A stretch of 64,000 nucleotides of DNA, taken from Alishewanella jeotgali KCTC 22429 (GTDB lineage Bacteria > Pseudomonadota > Gammaproteobacteria > Enterobacterales > Alteromonadaceae). The number at the start of each line of letters is the position of its first letter. The first letter of the stretch is position 1. The translations under genes and the position numbers were made by a program. The notes beneath the pieces were generated by a model. The model made no database searches. It was not told the origin of the DNA and worked only from the letters and a program-made list of their open reading frames with translations. This document shows positions 1 through 8,590 of this stretch, piece after piece. The stretch is from the NCBI RefSeq assembly GCF_000245735.1, contig NZ_AHTH01000004.1, forward strand, positions 54,180 to 118,179, written 5' to 3'.

Positions 1-70
1 CGGTGGCTGCAAGAATGAAAGCCAGACGGCTCGACCAGAGGCCGTGCACGGATTGACGAGTTCCCGACAT
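1..70 (-). CDS. Sodium-dependent transporter, NSS (SNF) family, N-terminal fragment
   Basis: Only the first 23 codons lie in the window. The translation starts MSGTRQSV and continues HGLWSSRLAFILAAT. The pattern W-S-S-R-x-x-F-I-L-A-A followed by a predicted GSAVGLGN stretch is the usual start of bacterial sodium:neurotransmitter-symporter-like proteins, which carry amino acids or similar solutes with Na+ through the inner membrane. An AAAGG ribosome-binding sequence lies 6 nt before the ATG. Between this gene and the terminator of prc there is a perfect 12-bp palindrome, TAATACGTATTA, at 100-111. The family call rests on this short segment only. Confidence 0.6.
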   Translation of the reverse strand, partial: MSGTRQSVHGLWSSRLAFILAAT

Positions 71-117
71 AGTTAACCTTTATAATTATTATGTTGTTGT
101 AATACGTATTATTATTG

Positions 118-145
118 AGAAAAGGCGGTAAAAACCGCCTTTTCT
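118..145 (-). terminator. Intrinsic terminator after prc
   Basis: A 12-bp perfect stem with AAAAGGCGGT and ACCGCCTTTT arms and an AAAA loop on the plus strand. Because the arms end in T on one side and start with A on the other, it can work in both directions. It lies just behind the prc stop codon, so its natural use is to end the msrC-proQ-prc transcript. Confidence 0.85.
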
Positions 146-153
146 TGCTTTGG

Positions 154-2175
154 CTATTTCTTCGCCAGCCGGTTTAACTGCAACCAGTCAGACGTAATAT
201 AAGCGGCCTCTTCCAGTAGTGGATCCAGCTTGGTCAGTACTTCCGGCGCATCATCTACCGACTTCACGGTAGGCAGGGCCAACCGCTTCAGACGCTCATT
301 AGTGCGCTGTAGTGCTCGCGCTTCGTCGGCTTCGCGTTTGGCAATCCGCTCCGCTTTGTTCAGTGAAATGCGTTTATCATCTTTCTGTTGTTGATATTCA
401 GCAATATCCGCCAGCAGATAACTAAACTCTACTTCATTGGCAATGCGTTGCTGATGTTTCTTCACCAGGGCCGGTACCAGCTGCTGAATGTCCTGCTGCG
501 CACTATACTGTGCCGGGGCTATGGCATCCCAGGGTAAAGCATAATCTTCTTTGCTCTCACCCCATTCCGCCGGATCAATCGCCGATGGGAAGCTGATATC
601 GGGGATCACACCCTTGTGCTGAGTACTGCCGCCGTTAATGCGGTAGAATTTGGCCATCGTATACTGCACGCTACCCAATGGCTGCTCAAACATATCGTAG
701 ATGCGGCCAATACCACGGTGCTGCTGCACTGTACCCTTACCGAAGGTTTGCTCACCAATCACCAGGGCCCGACCATAGTCCTGCATCGCTGCGGCAAAGA
801 TCTCAGACGCTGAAGCACTGTACCGGTCAACCAATACCGTTAGCGGACCATCATAGTAAGAAATGCCATCGCGATCGCCATTTAAGTCAATTTTGCCATC
901 ACCGTAACGGATTTGTACCACCGGACCGCGTTCAATAAAGAGGCCGGTCAGTAGCGTCGCTTCCTGCAGTGAGCCGCCACCGTTACCACGCAAATCAACA
1001 ATCAGTGCCTCGACTTTCTGTTCATTGGCTTCGGTCAGCAACTTTTTCACATCTTCAGACAGGTTATTGTAAAAGCCCGGAATGGTAATAACACCTACCT
1101 TGCTTTGTAACTCGCCCAGCTTCGGCTGTAACACTTCAAATTTTGCAGCCCGATCTTCCAGTCGGATCTTGTCGCGCACAATCTCAACGATCTGTGTTTG
1201 ATTATTCAGATCACTGCCACCTAACACCTGTAACCGCACCCGGCTGCCTTTGGGACCTTTAATTAAATCCACCACGTCATCCAGGCGCCAGCCCACCACG
1301 TCTACGAAGTCTTTGTTATCCTGCGCCACACCAATAATCCGATCCTTCGGCTTTAGACGCTGGGTTAAGTCTGCCGGACCACCGGGTACCAGACTCTGGA
1401 TCACGGTATAGTCTTCTTCAGCACGCAGCACGGCACCAATACCTTCCAATTGCAGATTCATATCCTGCTGGAAGCGCTCTGCATTGCGCGGCGACAGATA
1501 AGAGGTGTGCGCTTCCACTGCCCGGCCGAACGAATTCATCACCAGCTGGAAAACGTCTTCGCTATTGGTTTGCATTAAGCGTTTTTGGGTATTGCGGTAA
1601 CGCTTTTCCAGGATCTCTTTCGCTTCATCCAGCTTTTTGCCAGTCAGCTTCAGATTCAACAGGTCAAACTTGACTCTCTGCCGCCATAACTCATCCAGCT
1701 CGGCATTATCGACCGGCCAGGCCGCATCTTCACGATCGTAGACATAATAGTCATCGGCTTCAAAGTCATGCTCCTGCGCCAACTGGGCAATGGCAAAGTC
1801 AAAGCGTTCAAAACGGCGACGCTGCGCCAGATTAAACATATCAAAAGCGAAACTCAGATTGCCGCGGTTAATCGCATCGTCAAACTGATTACGATATTGC
1901 TCAAACTGCGCCACATCACTGGCCAGCAGATGATTGCGGAAAAAATCGAGGTTTTTTAGGTAGAGGTCGAAAATTCGCCCTGACAGCTCATCATTTAACT
2001 GTACCGGAATATAGTGAGCCCGGGTAAAGGTGGCTGCGACACGCTTACTTGCCGTGGCATGCTGCGGTGACTGATTGATCACCGGCAAGGCATTGATATC
2101 CGGCGGACTCACCGACTCCGCTGCTACACCTAAAGCTAAAAATAATCCAACCGCTATCAGGGAAAATTTCTTCAT
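154..2175 (-). CDS. prc: Tail-specific carboxy-terminal protease Prc (Tsp)
   Basis: Periplasmic processing protease of the S41 family; in E. coli Prc trims lipoprotein and cell-wall enzymes and degrades ssrA-tagged or C-terminally exposed proteins. The 673-aa protein begins with a signal peptide (MKKFSLIAVGLFLALGVAAE). It has an N-terminal Prc helical region, a PDZ domain around residues 235-330 (GIGAVLRAEEDY, IQSLVPGGPA) and the S41 catalytic domain with the serine motif SASASE near residue 455 and the lysine in GEQTFGKGTVQ near residue 478. Length is as expected for the family. It follows proQ at 17 bp, the same order as in E. coli, so the two genes are probably cotranscribed. Confidence 0.96.
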   Translation of the reverse strand: MKKFSLIAVGLFLALGVAAESVSPPDINALPVINQSPQHATASKRVAATFTRAHYIPVQLNDELSGRIFDLYLKNLDFFRNHLLASDVAQFEQYRNQFDDAINRGNLSFAFDMFNLAQRRRFERFDFAIAQLAQEHDFEADDYYVYDREDAAWPVDNAELDELWRQRVKFDLLNLKLTGKKLDEAKEILEKRYRNTQKRLMQTNSEDVFQLVMNSFGRAVEAHTSYLSPRNAERFQQDMNLQLEGIGAVLRAEEDYTVIQSLVPGGPADLTQRLKPKDRIIGVAQDNKDFVDVVGWRLDDVVDLIKGPKGSRVRLQVLGGSDLNNQTQIVEIVRDKIRLEDRAAKFEVLQPKLGELQSKVGVITIPGFYNNLSEDVKKLLTEANEQKVEALIVDLRGNGGGSLQEATLLTGLFIERGPVVQIRYGDGKIDLNGDRDGISYYDGPLTVLVDRYSASASEIFAAAMQDYGRALVIGEQTFGKGTVQQHRGIGRIYDMFEQPLGSVQYTMAKFYRINGGSTQHKGVIPDISFPSAIDPAEWGESKEDYALPWDAIAPAQYSAQQDIQQLVPALVKKHQQRIANEVEFSYLLADIAEYQQQKDDKRISLNKAERIAKREADEARALQRTNERLKRLALPTVKSVDDAPEVLTKLDPLLEEAAYITSDWLQLNRLAKK

Positions 2176-2192
2176 AACTCTCTCGTTTTACG

Positions 2193-2984
2193 TCAGGCTT
2201 GATACAGGCTATCCTGACGGGTTTTGATGACCATGCCTGAACTCAACTGCACTGTCACATCAGGCAAATTGACTTCGGTTACCGTCGCCGGCATTGGGCT
2301 TGAACCAAGTTTAACCAGCACCGCTGCCCCTACTTTCAGCTGTTCAGCAACCAAGGCTGTTAGTTGTACTACTGGCTGTACCACTGCAGGCTTTTCTGCT
2401 GCACGGGCTGGTTTTGCCGACCGCTGTGCAGCATTAGAGGCTGCTTTTGGATTTTTGTTCGCGTTTTTTTGTACCGGTCTTGCCACTTTGTCTTTCGCAG
2501 CTGCTCTGTCAGCCTGAGGCTTAGCAGTTTGCTGTGCCCGTTGCTCCTGCTGTTTTACCTTACGTTTCTCAGCGGCTTTTTGTTTACTTTCCGCCAATAA
2601 TTTTGCCGCATGCTCTGCCTGTTGGGCGTCAATCAGCTCGGCCGGTTGGCCTTCCAAATCAATCCGGTTTACGCCTTCTTTAGTCGCCTCCAGGTAACGC
2701 CAACTGGACGTGTAAACGCGCAGCGCCTGGCGCAGCTGGGTTTTACTCACCGTCGCGTTTTCACCTAAGCGGGCGGCCAAGTCCTGAAAGATACCGACTT
2801 TTAATGGCTGTAAAGGTCCGCTGCTAATAAAGCATTTCGGAAAGCTCTGACATAGAAATGCCAGTACATCTTTAACATTAGCAGGTTTTTCTGATGTCGG
2901 AACAGCTTGTTGCTCGGTTGTTACTTGTTCCAGGGTTGTTGCTTGTTCCGGGGTTTCAGCCGTTACGGGGGTTGCAATGGTCAT
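2193..2984 (-). CDS. proQ: RNA chaperone ProQ
   Basis: ProQ/FinO-family RNA-binding protein; in enterobacteria it binds structured sRNAs and mRNA 3' ends and affects osmoregulation through ProP. The FinO-type domain is at about residues 35-125 (VLAFLCQSFPKCF, KVGIFQDL, LRQALRVYTSSWRYL). It is followed by a long Lys/Ala/Gln-rich linker and a C-terminal Tudor-like domain. I chose the ATG at 2984. An in-frame ATG further upstream would add 13 residues overlapping the preceding gene; the chosen start gives a 7-bp gap and leaves MTIATPV at the N-terminus. A GAAGAG sequence lies about 10 nt upstream. The extra-long N-terminal PTE-rich stretch before the FinO domain is common in marine gammaproteobacteria. 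Confidence 0.93.
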   Translation of the reverse strand: MTIATPVTAETPEQATTLEQVTTEQQAVPTSEKPANVKDVLAFLCQSFPKCFISSGPLQPLKVGIFQDLAARLGENATVSKTQLRQALRVYTSSWRYLEATKEGVNRIDLEGQPAELIDAQQAEHAAKLLAESKQKAAEKRKVKQQEQRAQQTAKPQADRAAAKDKVARPVQKNANKNPKAASNAAQRSAKPARAAEKPAVVQPVVQLTALVAEQLKVGAAVLVKLGSSPMPATVTEVNLPDVTVQLSSGMVIKTRQDSLYQA

Positions 2985-2991
2985 GCAGCAT

Positions 2992-3303
2992 TCACTCTTC
3001 TTCGTCAGCAGCAGGCTCGTCATCAGCCATGCCTTCTTCTATTTGTTGTTGGATATAGGACAGCGCCCAATCAATCAGTTCGTCTTCGTCAGCGTCCAGT
3101 AATACCGTATCGCCGCGCAGCTGTTCCCACAATTGTGGCATCAATTGCTGGATTTGGGTAATACTCAGGCTGTCAGGCAAGGCATCCCATACACTATGCA
3201 CTATGGCATTAAACTTATCGGCAACCAGCTCTTCTTCGCCGTCCCAGTCACCGACTTCTTCCACCTGCAGCAGGTAATCCTGTACCGAGAGCAAGTCTTT
3301 CAT
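2992..3303 (-). CDS. Conserved acidic protein between msrC and proQ, function unknown
   Basis: A 103-aa soluble, strongly acidic protein without signal peptide or membrane segment. Residues 1-90 look helical; the tail is almost entirely Asp, Glu and Ala. Its ATG overlaps the msrC stop codon in an ATGA arrangement, and proQ starts 7 bp after its stop, so it is translationally embedded between two known genes. I do not recognise the family. The position suggests cotranscription with msrC and proQ, but nothing in the sequence shows a function; an RNA-mimic or ProQ-partner role would be speculation based only on charge and neighbourhood. Confidence 0.8.
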   Translation of the reverse strand: MKDLLSVQDYLLQVEEVGDWDGEEELVADKFNAIVHSVWDALPDSLSITQIQQLMPQLWEQLRGDTVLLDADEDELIDWALSYIQQQIEEGMADDEPAADEEE

Positions 3304-3773
3304 CAGGCGGCAACCAAGGCTTGTTCAAACGCAGCAACCAAGGCAGCCAGGCCTTGCTGATCGACGTCGTCAAAGCGGTTAAGTGACGGACTGTCGATAT
3401 CCAGTACCGCAATAATGTCACCACCTTGCCTTACCGGTAACACAATCTCTGAATTACTGGCGGCATCACAGGCGATATGACCCGGGAATTCATGCACATC
3501 GGCAACGCGTTGGATTTCCCCCGTTGCGACACAGGTACCACAGACGCCCTTGCCCACCGGGATCCGTACACACGCCACCTTACCCTGGAACGGGCCCAGT
3601 ACCAGTTCCCCCTGACGCATAATGTAAAAGCCTGCCCAGTTTAAATCAGGCAGGCTTTGAAATAATAAAGCACTGAAATTGGCCATATTGGCAATCACAT
3701 CGGTTTCTTCCTGCAGCAAAGCCTTAGCCTGCTGCAGCAATTCAGCATAGAGTGCGTGTTTTTCGCTCGACAT
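3303..3773 (-). CDS. msrC: Free methionine-(R)-sulfoxide reductase (GAF domain)
   Basis: Cytosolic enzyme that reduces free methionine-R-sulfoxide, using thioredoxin for recycling. The whole 156-aa protein is one GAF domain. The three catalytic cysteines of fRMsr are seen with the spacing of the E. coli enzyme: Cys68 (KVACVRIP), Cys78 (GKGVCGTC) and Cys102 (HIACDAASNSE), i.e. 10 and 24 residues apart. The signature NWAGFY occurs near residue 45. It is the first gene of the msrC-(acidic protein)-proQ-prc series; in E. coli msrC (yebR) also lies close to proQ and prc, which supports the identification. Confidence 0.94.
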   Translation of the reverse strand: MSSEKHALYAELLQQAKALLQEETDVIANMANFSALLFQSLPDLNWAGFYIMRQGELVLGPFQGKVACVRIPVGKGVCGTCVATGEIQRVADVHEFPGHIACDAASNSEIVLPVRQGGDIIAVLDIDSPSLNRFDDVDQQGLAALVAAFEQALVAA

Positions 3774-3907
3774 CTTCGTTCGTAAAGTGAGTTAGGGTCA
3801 AAAGCAGTACATTACTTGTTTTAAGCACTAATTTAAACCTTTTTTAGCGCGTCGCGCTGGCGGCCAGGCGCAGTCAGTACACTAAACAGCGTTAATTGCT
3901 GCTTATT

Positions 3908-5758
3908 TCAGCAAGGGCCGCTCGCGGCGTTAAACTGTAATGGATTGGCGGGATACAACAGCTGTGGTGCCTGACTCTGATGACTGAACTTGCGGGTGTC
4001 TTTATATGGCAGCTTCATAAAGCCCCCAACTCCGTCACCACTGATTAAACCGACCTTACTGAGAATACTCTGCAGTAGCCGGTTAAATTCTGGTTCAGCC
4101 GCCGGATCCAGCAGGCGGTAGTAGCTGTGGATTTTCATATATAAGGGCGTGACCTCAAAGATAATACAACCGGTATGCCGGATCAGGTTAAGCCGCGCGA
4201 TATCGTCCATAATGGCATCGGGTAATACCAGTTGCTCATCCGGATCCTTGCCATCTTCAAAATAAGAGTGCTGCTTACTGGCCTCTTCTGCACTGAGTAC
4301 CGGCGCCAGCTGATACGGAATTCGACTCTCTGCTGGCGCCACAAAGGGCTCAGCTTCCGATGCGCGGCTAATATGAATAGTATTGCGGGCATTAAATAAA
4401 CAGGCTTTAAAGATCCCGACCTTGCCAATAGCGCGGGCCAGCGTCACCACGTTATTGACCGCCAGCGCGAAGGCCTGACTCAGGCTCTGATCATATAAAT
4501 TCAGACTGCTGTCGATATAGATGCCGCCGGCCTGCCAGTGGATGGCTAAACCGCCCACAACCGGATAGCGCCCGAGCCGGCTGACGGCAGCGATAAAGGC
4601 TTTTTCGGTTTCGCCCATCCCTTCCAGATAGTTTTTGTAATAGCGTTCCAGCTGCACATCATCGATGTAGGCGATATCCAGCTCTTCGTTATGCTCGCGT
4701 AAAAAGGATTTGCGCGACGAGTACACCACGGTATCCAGCTCACGCCGCTGTGGGCTCACCCAAACCGGCAATACGGGGCTGTCATCAAACAGCGGCAGTT
4801 CCGGTAATACCAACTGCTTTAGACGCGGCATCTGCTTAATAAAATAATCACCGGCCTGCTGGCGTAATGTCAGATCATCGGCCAGCATACTATCAAGCAT
4901 GGTGGCAAACTCCAGCGGCAAACCCAGACTACGTGCCGGAATAGCTTTGCGGCCGAAACGGCAGGCCTGCCCCGAGGCCAGCGCATAGAGGGTACTGGCG
5001 ACGCCCTGCTCGTCAAAGCGTGGGCTGGATAACTGCCCGCTGCGCTGTTCCGGGCCAATAAAGTAGACATCGCCCATCCGGGCATTGGAGTGTTGCAGAT
5101 CGGCTGACATCAGCTGCATCACATTATTCGACAGATAATGCCCCTCGTGATCCAACTGAGCAAACACCGAGGAGCCCCAGTCAATCAGGCTCAGGTGGCC
5201 GCTTTGCTCCTCAAACACCAGATTGGACGGCTTAATATCGCCATGGACTATCGGCGCCGGCGCGCCGTCTTTTTCGATACTACGTAAATATTGCAACAAC
5301 TCAGCCAGTTGCGCCGCCAAATCCACCAGCAAACGCACCGGCAGGCGGCCATGCTGCAGGCTGTATTGCTCTAAATCAATACCCGGCGCCCGATCCATCA
5401 TCAGAATGCCCTGCTTGCGCACTACCTGATAAGTGATATAACGCGGCACCGCCGGATGTTGTACCTGCGACAACATATAGGCTTCATCGGCAAGCCGTTC
5501 CTGAATATGCTGCGGCAGATTAATCCGCGAGAACTTAAACACATAGCATTCGTCGTTAATGCCAAAGCCGGCAAAGGCAAAACCGTAAGCACCTTTACCG
5601 AGCAAATGGATATCCCGGTATCCCAGTTGTTGTAACTTGCTGATACAGAGCGCCACCCAATCTTTCAGCTTTTTCGCGTCATTGGCGTTCAGCAGATAGA
5701 TCGACTGTTCTTCCGGGATATAGAAATTGCGCAGATTACGTTCTTGCATCAGGGCCAT
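3908..5758 (-). CDS. Ser/Thr protein-kinase-like protein with large C-terminal domain
   Basis: Residues 50-310 form a eukaryotic-like protein kinase fold: Gly-loop GKGAYGFAFAG (54-64), ATP-binding Lys75 in VFKFS, Glu92 of helix C, catalytic loop HGDIKPSN (172-179), and DWG (193-195) in place of the usual DFG, followed by FIGPEQ in the place of APE. No transmembrane segment is seen, so the protein is probably cytosolic. Residues about 330-616 form a second domain I cannot assign. It is the last gene of a closely spaced series recC-recB-recD-lipoprotein-kinase; the lipoprotein stop is 25 bp upstream. The start is uncertain: ATG codons at residues 1 and 4 both lack a clear ribosome-binding site. 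Kinase activity is inferred from the motifs; substrates are unknown. Confidence 0.8.
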   Translation of the reverse strand: MALMQERNLRNFYIPEEQSIYLLNANDAKKLKDWVALCISKLQQLGYRDIHLLGKGAYGFAFAGFGINDECYVFKFSRINLPQHIQERLADEAYMLSQVQHPAVPRYITYQVVRKQGILMMDRAPGIDLEQYSLQHGRLPVRLLVDLAAQLAELLQYLRSIEKDGAPAPIVHGDIKPSNLVFEEQSGHLSLIDWGSSVFAQLDHEGHYLSNNVMQLMSADLQHSNARMGDVYFIGPEQRSGQLSSPRFDEQGVASTLYALASGQACRFGRKAIPARSLGLPLEFATMLDSMLADDLTLRQQAGDYFIKQMPRLKQLVLPELPLFDDSPVLPVWVSPQRRELDTVVYSSRKSFLREHNEELDIAYIDDVQLERYYKNYLEGMGETEKAFIAAVSRLGRYPVVGGLAIHWQAGGIYIDSSLNLYDQSLSQAFALAVNNVVTLARAIGKVGIFKACLFNARNTIHISRASEAEPFVAPAESRIPYQLAPVLSAEEASKQHSYFEDGKDPDEQLVLPDAIMDDIARLNLIRHTGCIIFEVTPLYMKIHSYYRLLDPAAEPEFNRLLQSILSKVGLISGDGVGGFMKLPYKDTRKFSHQSQAPQLLYPANPLQFNAASGPC

Positions 5759-5783
5759 TACTCAGCAATTTGACTCAGCGATT

Positions 5784-6497
5784 TTATTCAACGATACCAC
5801 GCGCCATCTGGGCACTGATATTAAAATACCAGTTAAACTCATGCTCATCGCGTGGATTAACGATAGTCATCAAATCAAAGGGTTGCTCCTGATGCCACAC
5901 CAGCGCCTGAGCCTTAGCATTAAAACCATGCAGATTGATAAAGGTATAGAGCTCAGTGGTGCTGGTACAGAAAAATGCGGTTTCCGGCGTTTTACCATCA
6001 CCACTTTGCCAGATTGCGGCCATCAGACCGTCTAACACTTCCTGATGATACTCGCCCTGCTCGGTATTGCCCGACTCAAACTGACAGACCATAGCACCAT
6101 AATGGCCGTTTAAGCTGATAAACTGCTCCGCTAATAGTTTGGTAGTATGACTCAAACACTGCTGCCAGTCTTTTTTGGCGATGGCTTCAAACATCAGACT
6201 GGACAGTGCCCGCTCCACCATACTGTATGGCCGGTAAGCTGAGGTTTTGGTATAGGCCTGCCGCAAACTGGCCAGTCGCCTTGGCTCTGGTGCTTGCTGC
6301 ACCTCTGAGAGCAACAGCTGATAGTGCTGGTCCGCCGCGTCTTGTTGCGCTCTCTGCGTAGCAGACATTAGGGGTGCAGCAGTCATTGGGGGCGCAGCAG
6401 ACATCGCAGCTGCCGCACCCTGCTTTGATTGAAGCGGTTGGGCACAGCCGCTCAGTAATATCATTAAGGCTGTTAAAATACCGATCCGAAACACCAT
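5784..6497 (-). CDS. Putative outer- or inner-membrane lipoprotein, DUF4919-like
   Basis: The 237-aa product has a lipoprotein signal: hydrophobic segment followed by lipobox LLSGC with Cys18. Residue 19 is Ala, so there is no Asp+2 inner-membrane retention signal and outer-membrane sorting is possible. After a low-complexity Ala/Met/Pro linker the domain with YTKTSAYRPY, SGDGKTPETAF and a C-terminal FNWYFNIS resembles the DUF4919 family as I remember it; this is tentative. Function unknown. It begins 23 bp after the recD stop and ends 25 bp before the kinase-like gene, so it is probably transcribed with both. Confidence 0.7.
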   Translation of the reverse strand: MVFRIGILTALMILLSGCAQPLQSKQGAAAAMSAAPPMTAAPLMSATQRAQQDAADQHYQLLLSEVQQAPEPRRLASLRQAYTKTSAYRPYSMVERALSSLMFEAIAKKDWQQCLSHTTKLLAEQFISLNGHYGAMVCQFESGNTEQGEYHQEVLDGLMAAIWQSGDGKTPETAFFCTSTTELYTFINLHGFNAKAQALVWHQEQPFDLMTIVNPRDEHEFNWYFNISAQMARGIVE

Positions 6498-6520
6498 AGT
6501 AGTATCCTTTGCTAATGGTT

Positions 6521-8590
6521 TTATTCATCTAAGGGCAAGCGCCCGGCCCGCACGGTGCGTCTTTGCACCGCCTGTTTCAGCACCTGATAGTCTGGCACCA
6601 CCAGAGTCAGTTGCTTTGCCGCCCGGGTAATACCGGTATACAACAGCTCGCGGCAGAGTACCGGGTTATCCCGCTCCGGCAACACCAGCACGGTATGACT
6701 GAACTCTGAGCCCTGCGACTTATGCACTGTCATCGCAAAGACGGTTTCAACAGCACCCAGGCGGCTAGGTAAGATCCACCTTAACTGGTTATCAGCATCA
6801 ATAAAGACCACACGTTTTTGCTGATCCTGCGGTGAAATCAGGACAATGCCGATGTCACCATTACGCAAATTCAGATTATAGTCATTACTGCTAACCATTA
6901 CCGGCCGCCCCTCATACCAGCTATCCTGCTGCAAACTGCGACTGGCCGGCAGTTGCGGCAAGGCCTGTTGTACCAGCTGATTTAAACCGACAACGCCAAA
7001 GGGACCTTCACGCACGGCCGTTAATAACTGAAATTGCTGATAGCTGTTAAGCACCGCCCGCGCCCACTGCTCAATAGCGCCCGCCTCGGCACCCGCGTCA
7101 GGTTTGGCCGCTAGCTGCTGCCAGTAGGCGGCAAAGCCACGACGGCACAAGGCTGCTAACTGTTGCAGCGGATCTTGCTCCGGCTCCCCGGCTAATAACT
7201 GCAGATCCTGATAGCCCGCCTGACCTGATAACAAATAATCGACCTGCGCCTGCTCACCCTGATTGACTGCGCGGGCCAGGGCGCCAATACCACTGTGTTG
7301 ATCAAAACGCCGGCTAACCCGCAACATCACCACCTGTTGTAGCCGCTGCCGCGGCGTGCTGGTTGCCAACTGCGCTGGTATGGGTGCGGCGCTGAATTGC
7401 TGCAGATAAGCCATAGTTTCTGCACTATAGCCACCCTGCTCGGCATCCTGACAAAGCTGTCCTAAAATAGCGCCGGCTTCTACTGAGGCCAGCTGATCCT
7501 TATCACCTAACAAAATCAGGCGGCCATCCGCCGGCAGTGCCGCTAGCAGCGCCTGCATCAGCTCAATATCAATCATACTGGCTTCATCGACAATCAACAC
7601 ATCAAGCGCCAGCGGTTTACTGCGCTGATGCTTAAATTGCCGGCTGCCGGCTTGTACCCCCAACAGTTTATGCAGGGTCGCGCTGTCGGCGCGGATCGCG
7701 GCAACCGCGCTCTGCCAGTCCTCTGCCAGCGCTTGTAAGCTTTGCATCGCCTGGGTAATCGCCTCTTTCATCCGCGCCGCGGCTTTACCGGTGGGTGCTG
7801 CCAGCTTGATAGTCAGTGGCGTGGCCGACAAACGCTGTAACAGCGCCAGTAAGCGCACCAGGGTATAGGTTTTACCGGTGCCCGGCCCACCGGTGATCAC
7901 ACTAAAACGGCTACGCAAGCTATTGGCACAGGCCAGCTTTTGCCAATTGATCTGAGCGAAGGCATCGCCAGCGCTGGCGGCTAACGACTCAGCGCCAAAC
8001 AGCTGATCCAGATAACGTTTTAGCTGCGCTGGCTCAGCCAGCAGCGTTACCGCTTGCATTAAAGCGCGCAAGTCGGCGGCGATCTGTTGCTCTGCTGACC
8101 AATAGCGGGCGAAATAGAGTATCTGTTGATCTAATACCAGCGGCCGTCCCGGCGCTGCGCTGGCAATCGACTCAGCGTTGGCCGGTGTTACGGTAAGCAC
8201 CGTATCACACTGTGCCAGGCTGGCCTCCAGCTCTTCCAGACTATATGACGCCAGCAGCAGCGCCGGATCCGGTAACAGACTGCCATCCTGCTGGCTTAAC
8301 GCCTCAGGGGTTAACTGCGCACTCTGGTAATTGAGTAGCTGTGGCGCATCGGCCAGTAAATCCGCCAGTGGCAAACAGACATGGCCGCGGCCAACCTGCC
8401 GTGACAGTAAGGCAGCAAGCAACAAACTCAACGGTTGTACTGTGGGTGCGTTCTGCGCCAGAAAGCGGGCAAAGGCCAGGTCAAGCTGACTTAACAGCTG
8501 CTGGCGCTGATAGGCGGCCAGTAGCGCCAGCATCGCCTGACGATCCTGCAGCCGTTGTAATACCTCAGGTAGCATTGTACTAATCAGCAT
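6521..8590 (-). CDS. recD: RecBCD enzyme subunit RecD (exonuclease V alpha, 5'-3' helicase)
   Basis: RecD is the fast 5'-3' helicase of the RecBCD nuclease-helicase that processes double-strand ends and, at Chi, switches to recombination. The 689-aa protein has an N-terminal regulatory domain, Walker A GGPGTGKTYT (234-243), DEASMID (Walker B), and the helicase motifs near the C-terminus including MTVHKSQGSEF and YTGITRA. It is somewhat longer than E. coli RecD (608 aa). The start overlaps the 3' end of recB by 11 bp, typical of the recB-recD junction, and implies translational coupling. Confidence 0.96.
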   Translation of the reverse strand: MLISTMLPEVLQRLQDRQAMLALLAAYQRQQLLSQLDLAFARFLAQNAPTVQPLSLLLAALLSRQVGRGHVCLPLADLLADAPQLLNYQSAQLTPEALSQQDGSLLPDPALLLASYSLEELEASLAQCDTVLTVTPANAESIASAAPGRPLVLDQQILYFARYWSAEQQIAADLRALMQAVTLLAEPAQLKRYLDQLFGAESLAASAGDAFAQINWQKLACANSLRSRFSVITGGPGTGKTYTLVRLLALLQRLSATPLTIKLAAPTGKAAARMKEAITQAMQSLQALAEDWQSAVAAIRADSATLHKLLGVQAGSRQFKHQRSKPLALDVLIVDEASMIDIELMQALLAALPADGRLILLGDKDQLASVEAGAILGQLCQDAEQGGYSAETMAYLQQFSAAPIPAQLATSTPRQRLQQVVMLRVSRRFDQHSGIGALARAVNQGEQAQVDYLLSGQAGYQDLQLLAGEPEQDPLQQLAALCRRGFAAYWQQLAAKPDAGAEAGAIEQWARAVLNSYQQFQLLTAVREGPFGVVGLNQLVQQALPQLPASRSLQQDSWYEGRPVMVSSNDYNLNLRNGDIGIVLISPQDQQKRVVFIDADNQLRWILPSRLGAVETVFAMTVHKSQGSEFSHTVLVLPERDNPVLCRELLYTGITRAAKQLTLVVPDYQVLKQAVQRRTVRAGRLPLDE

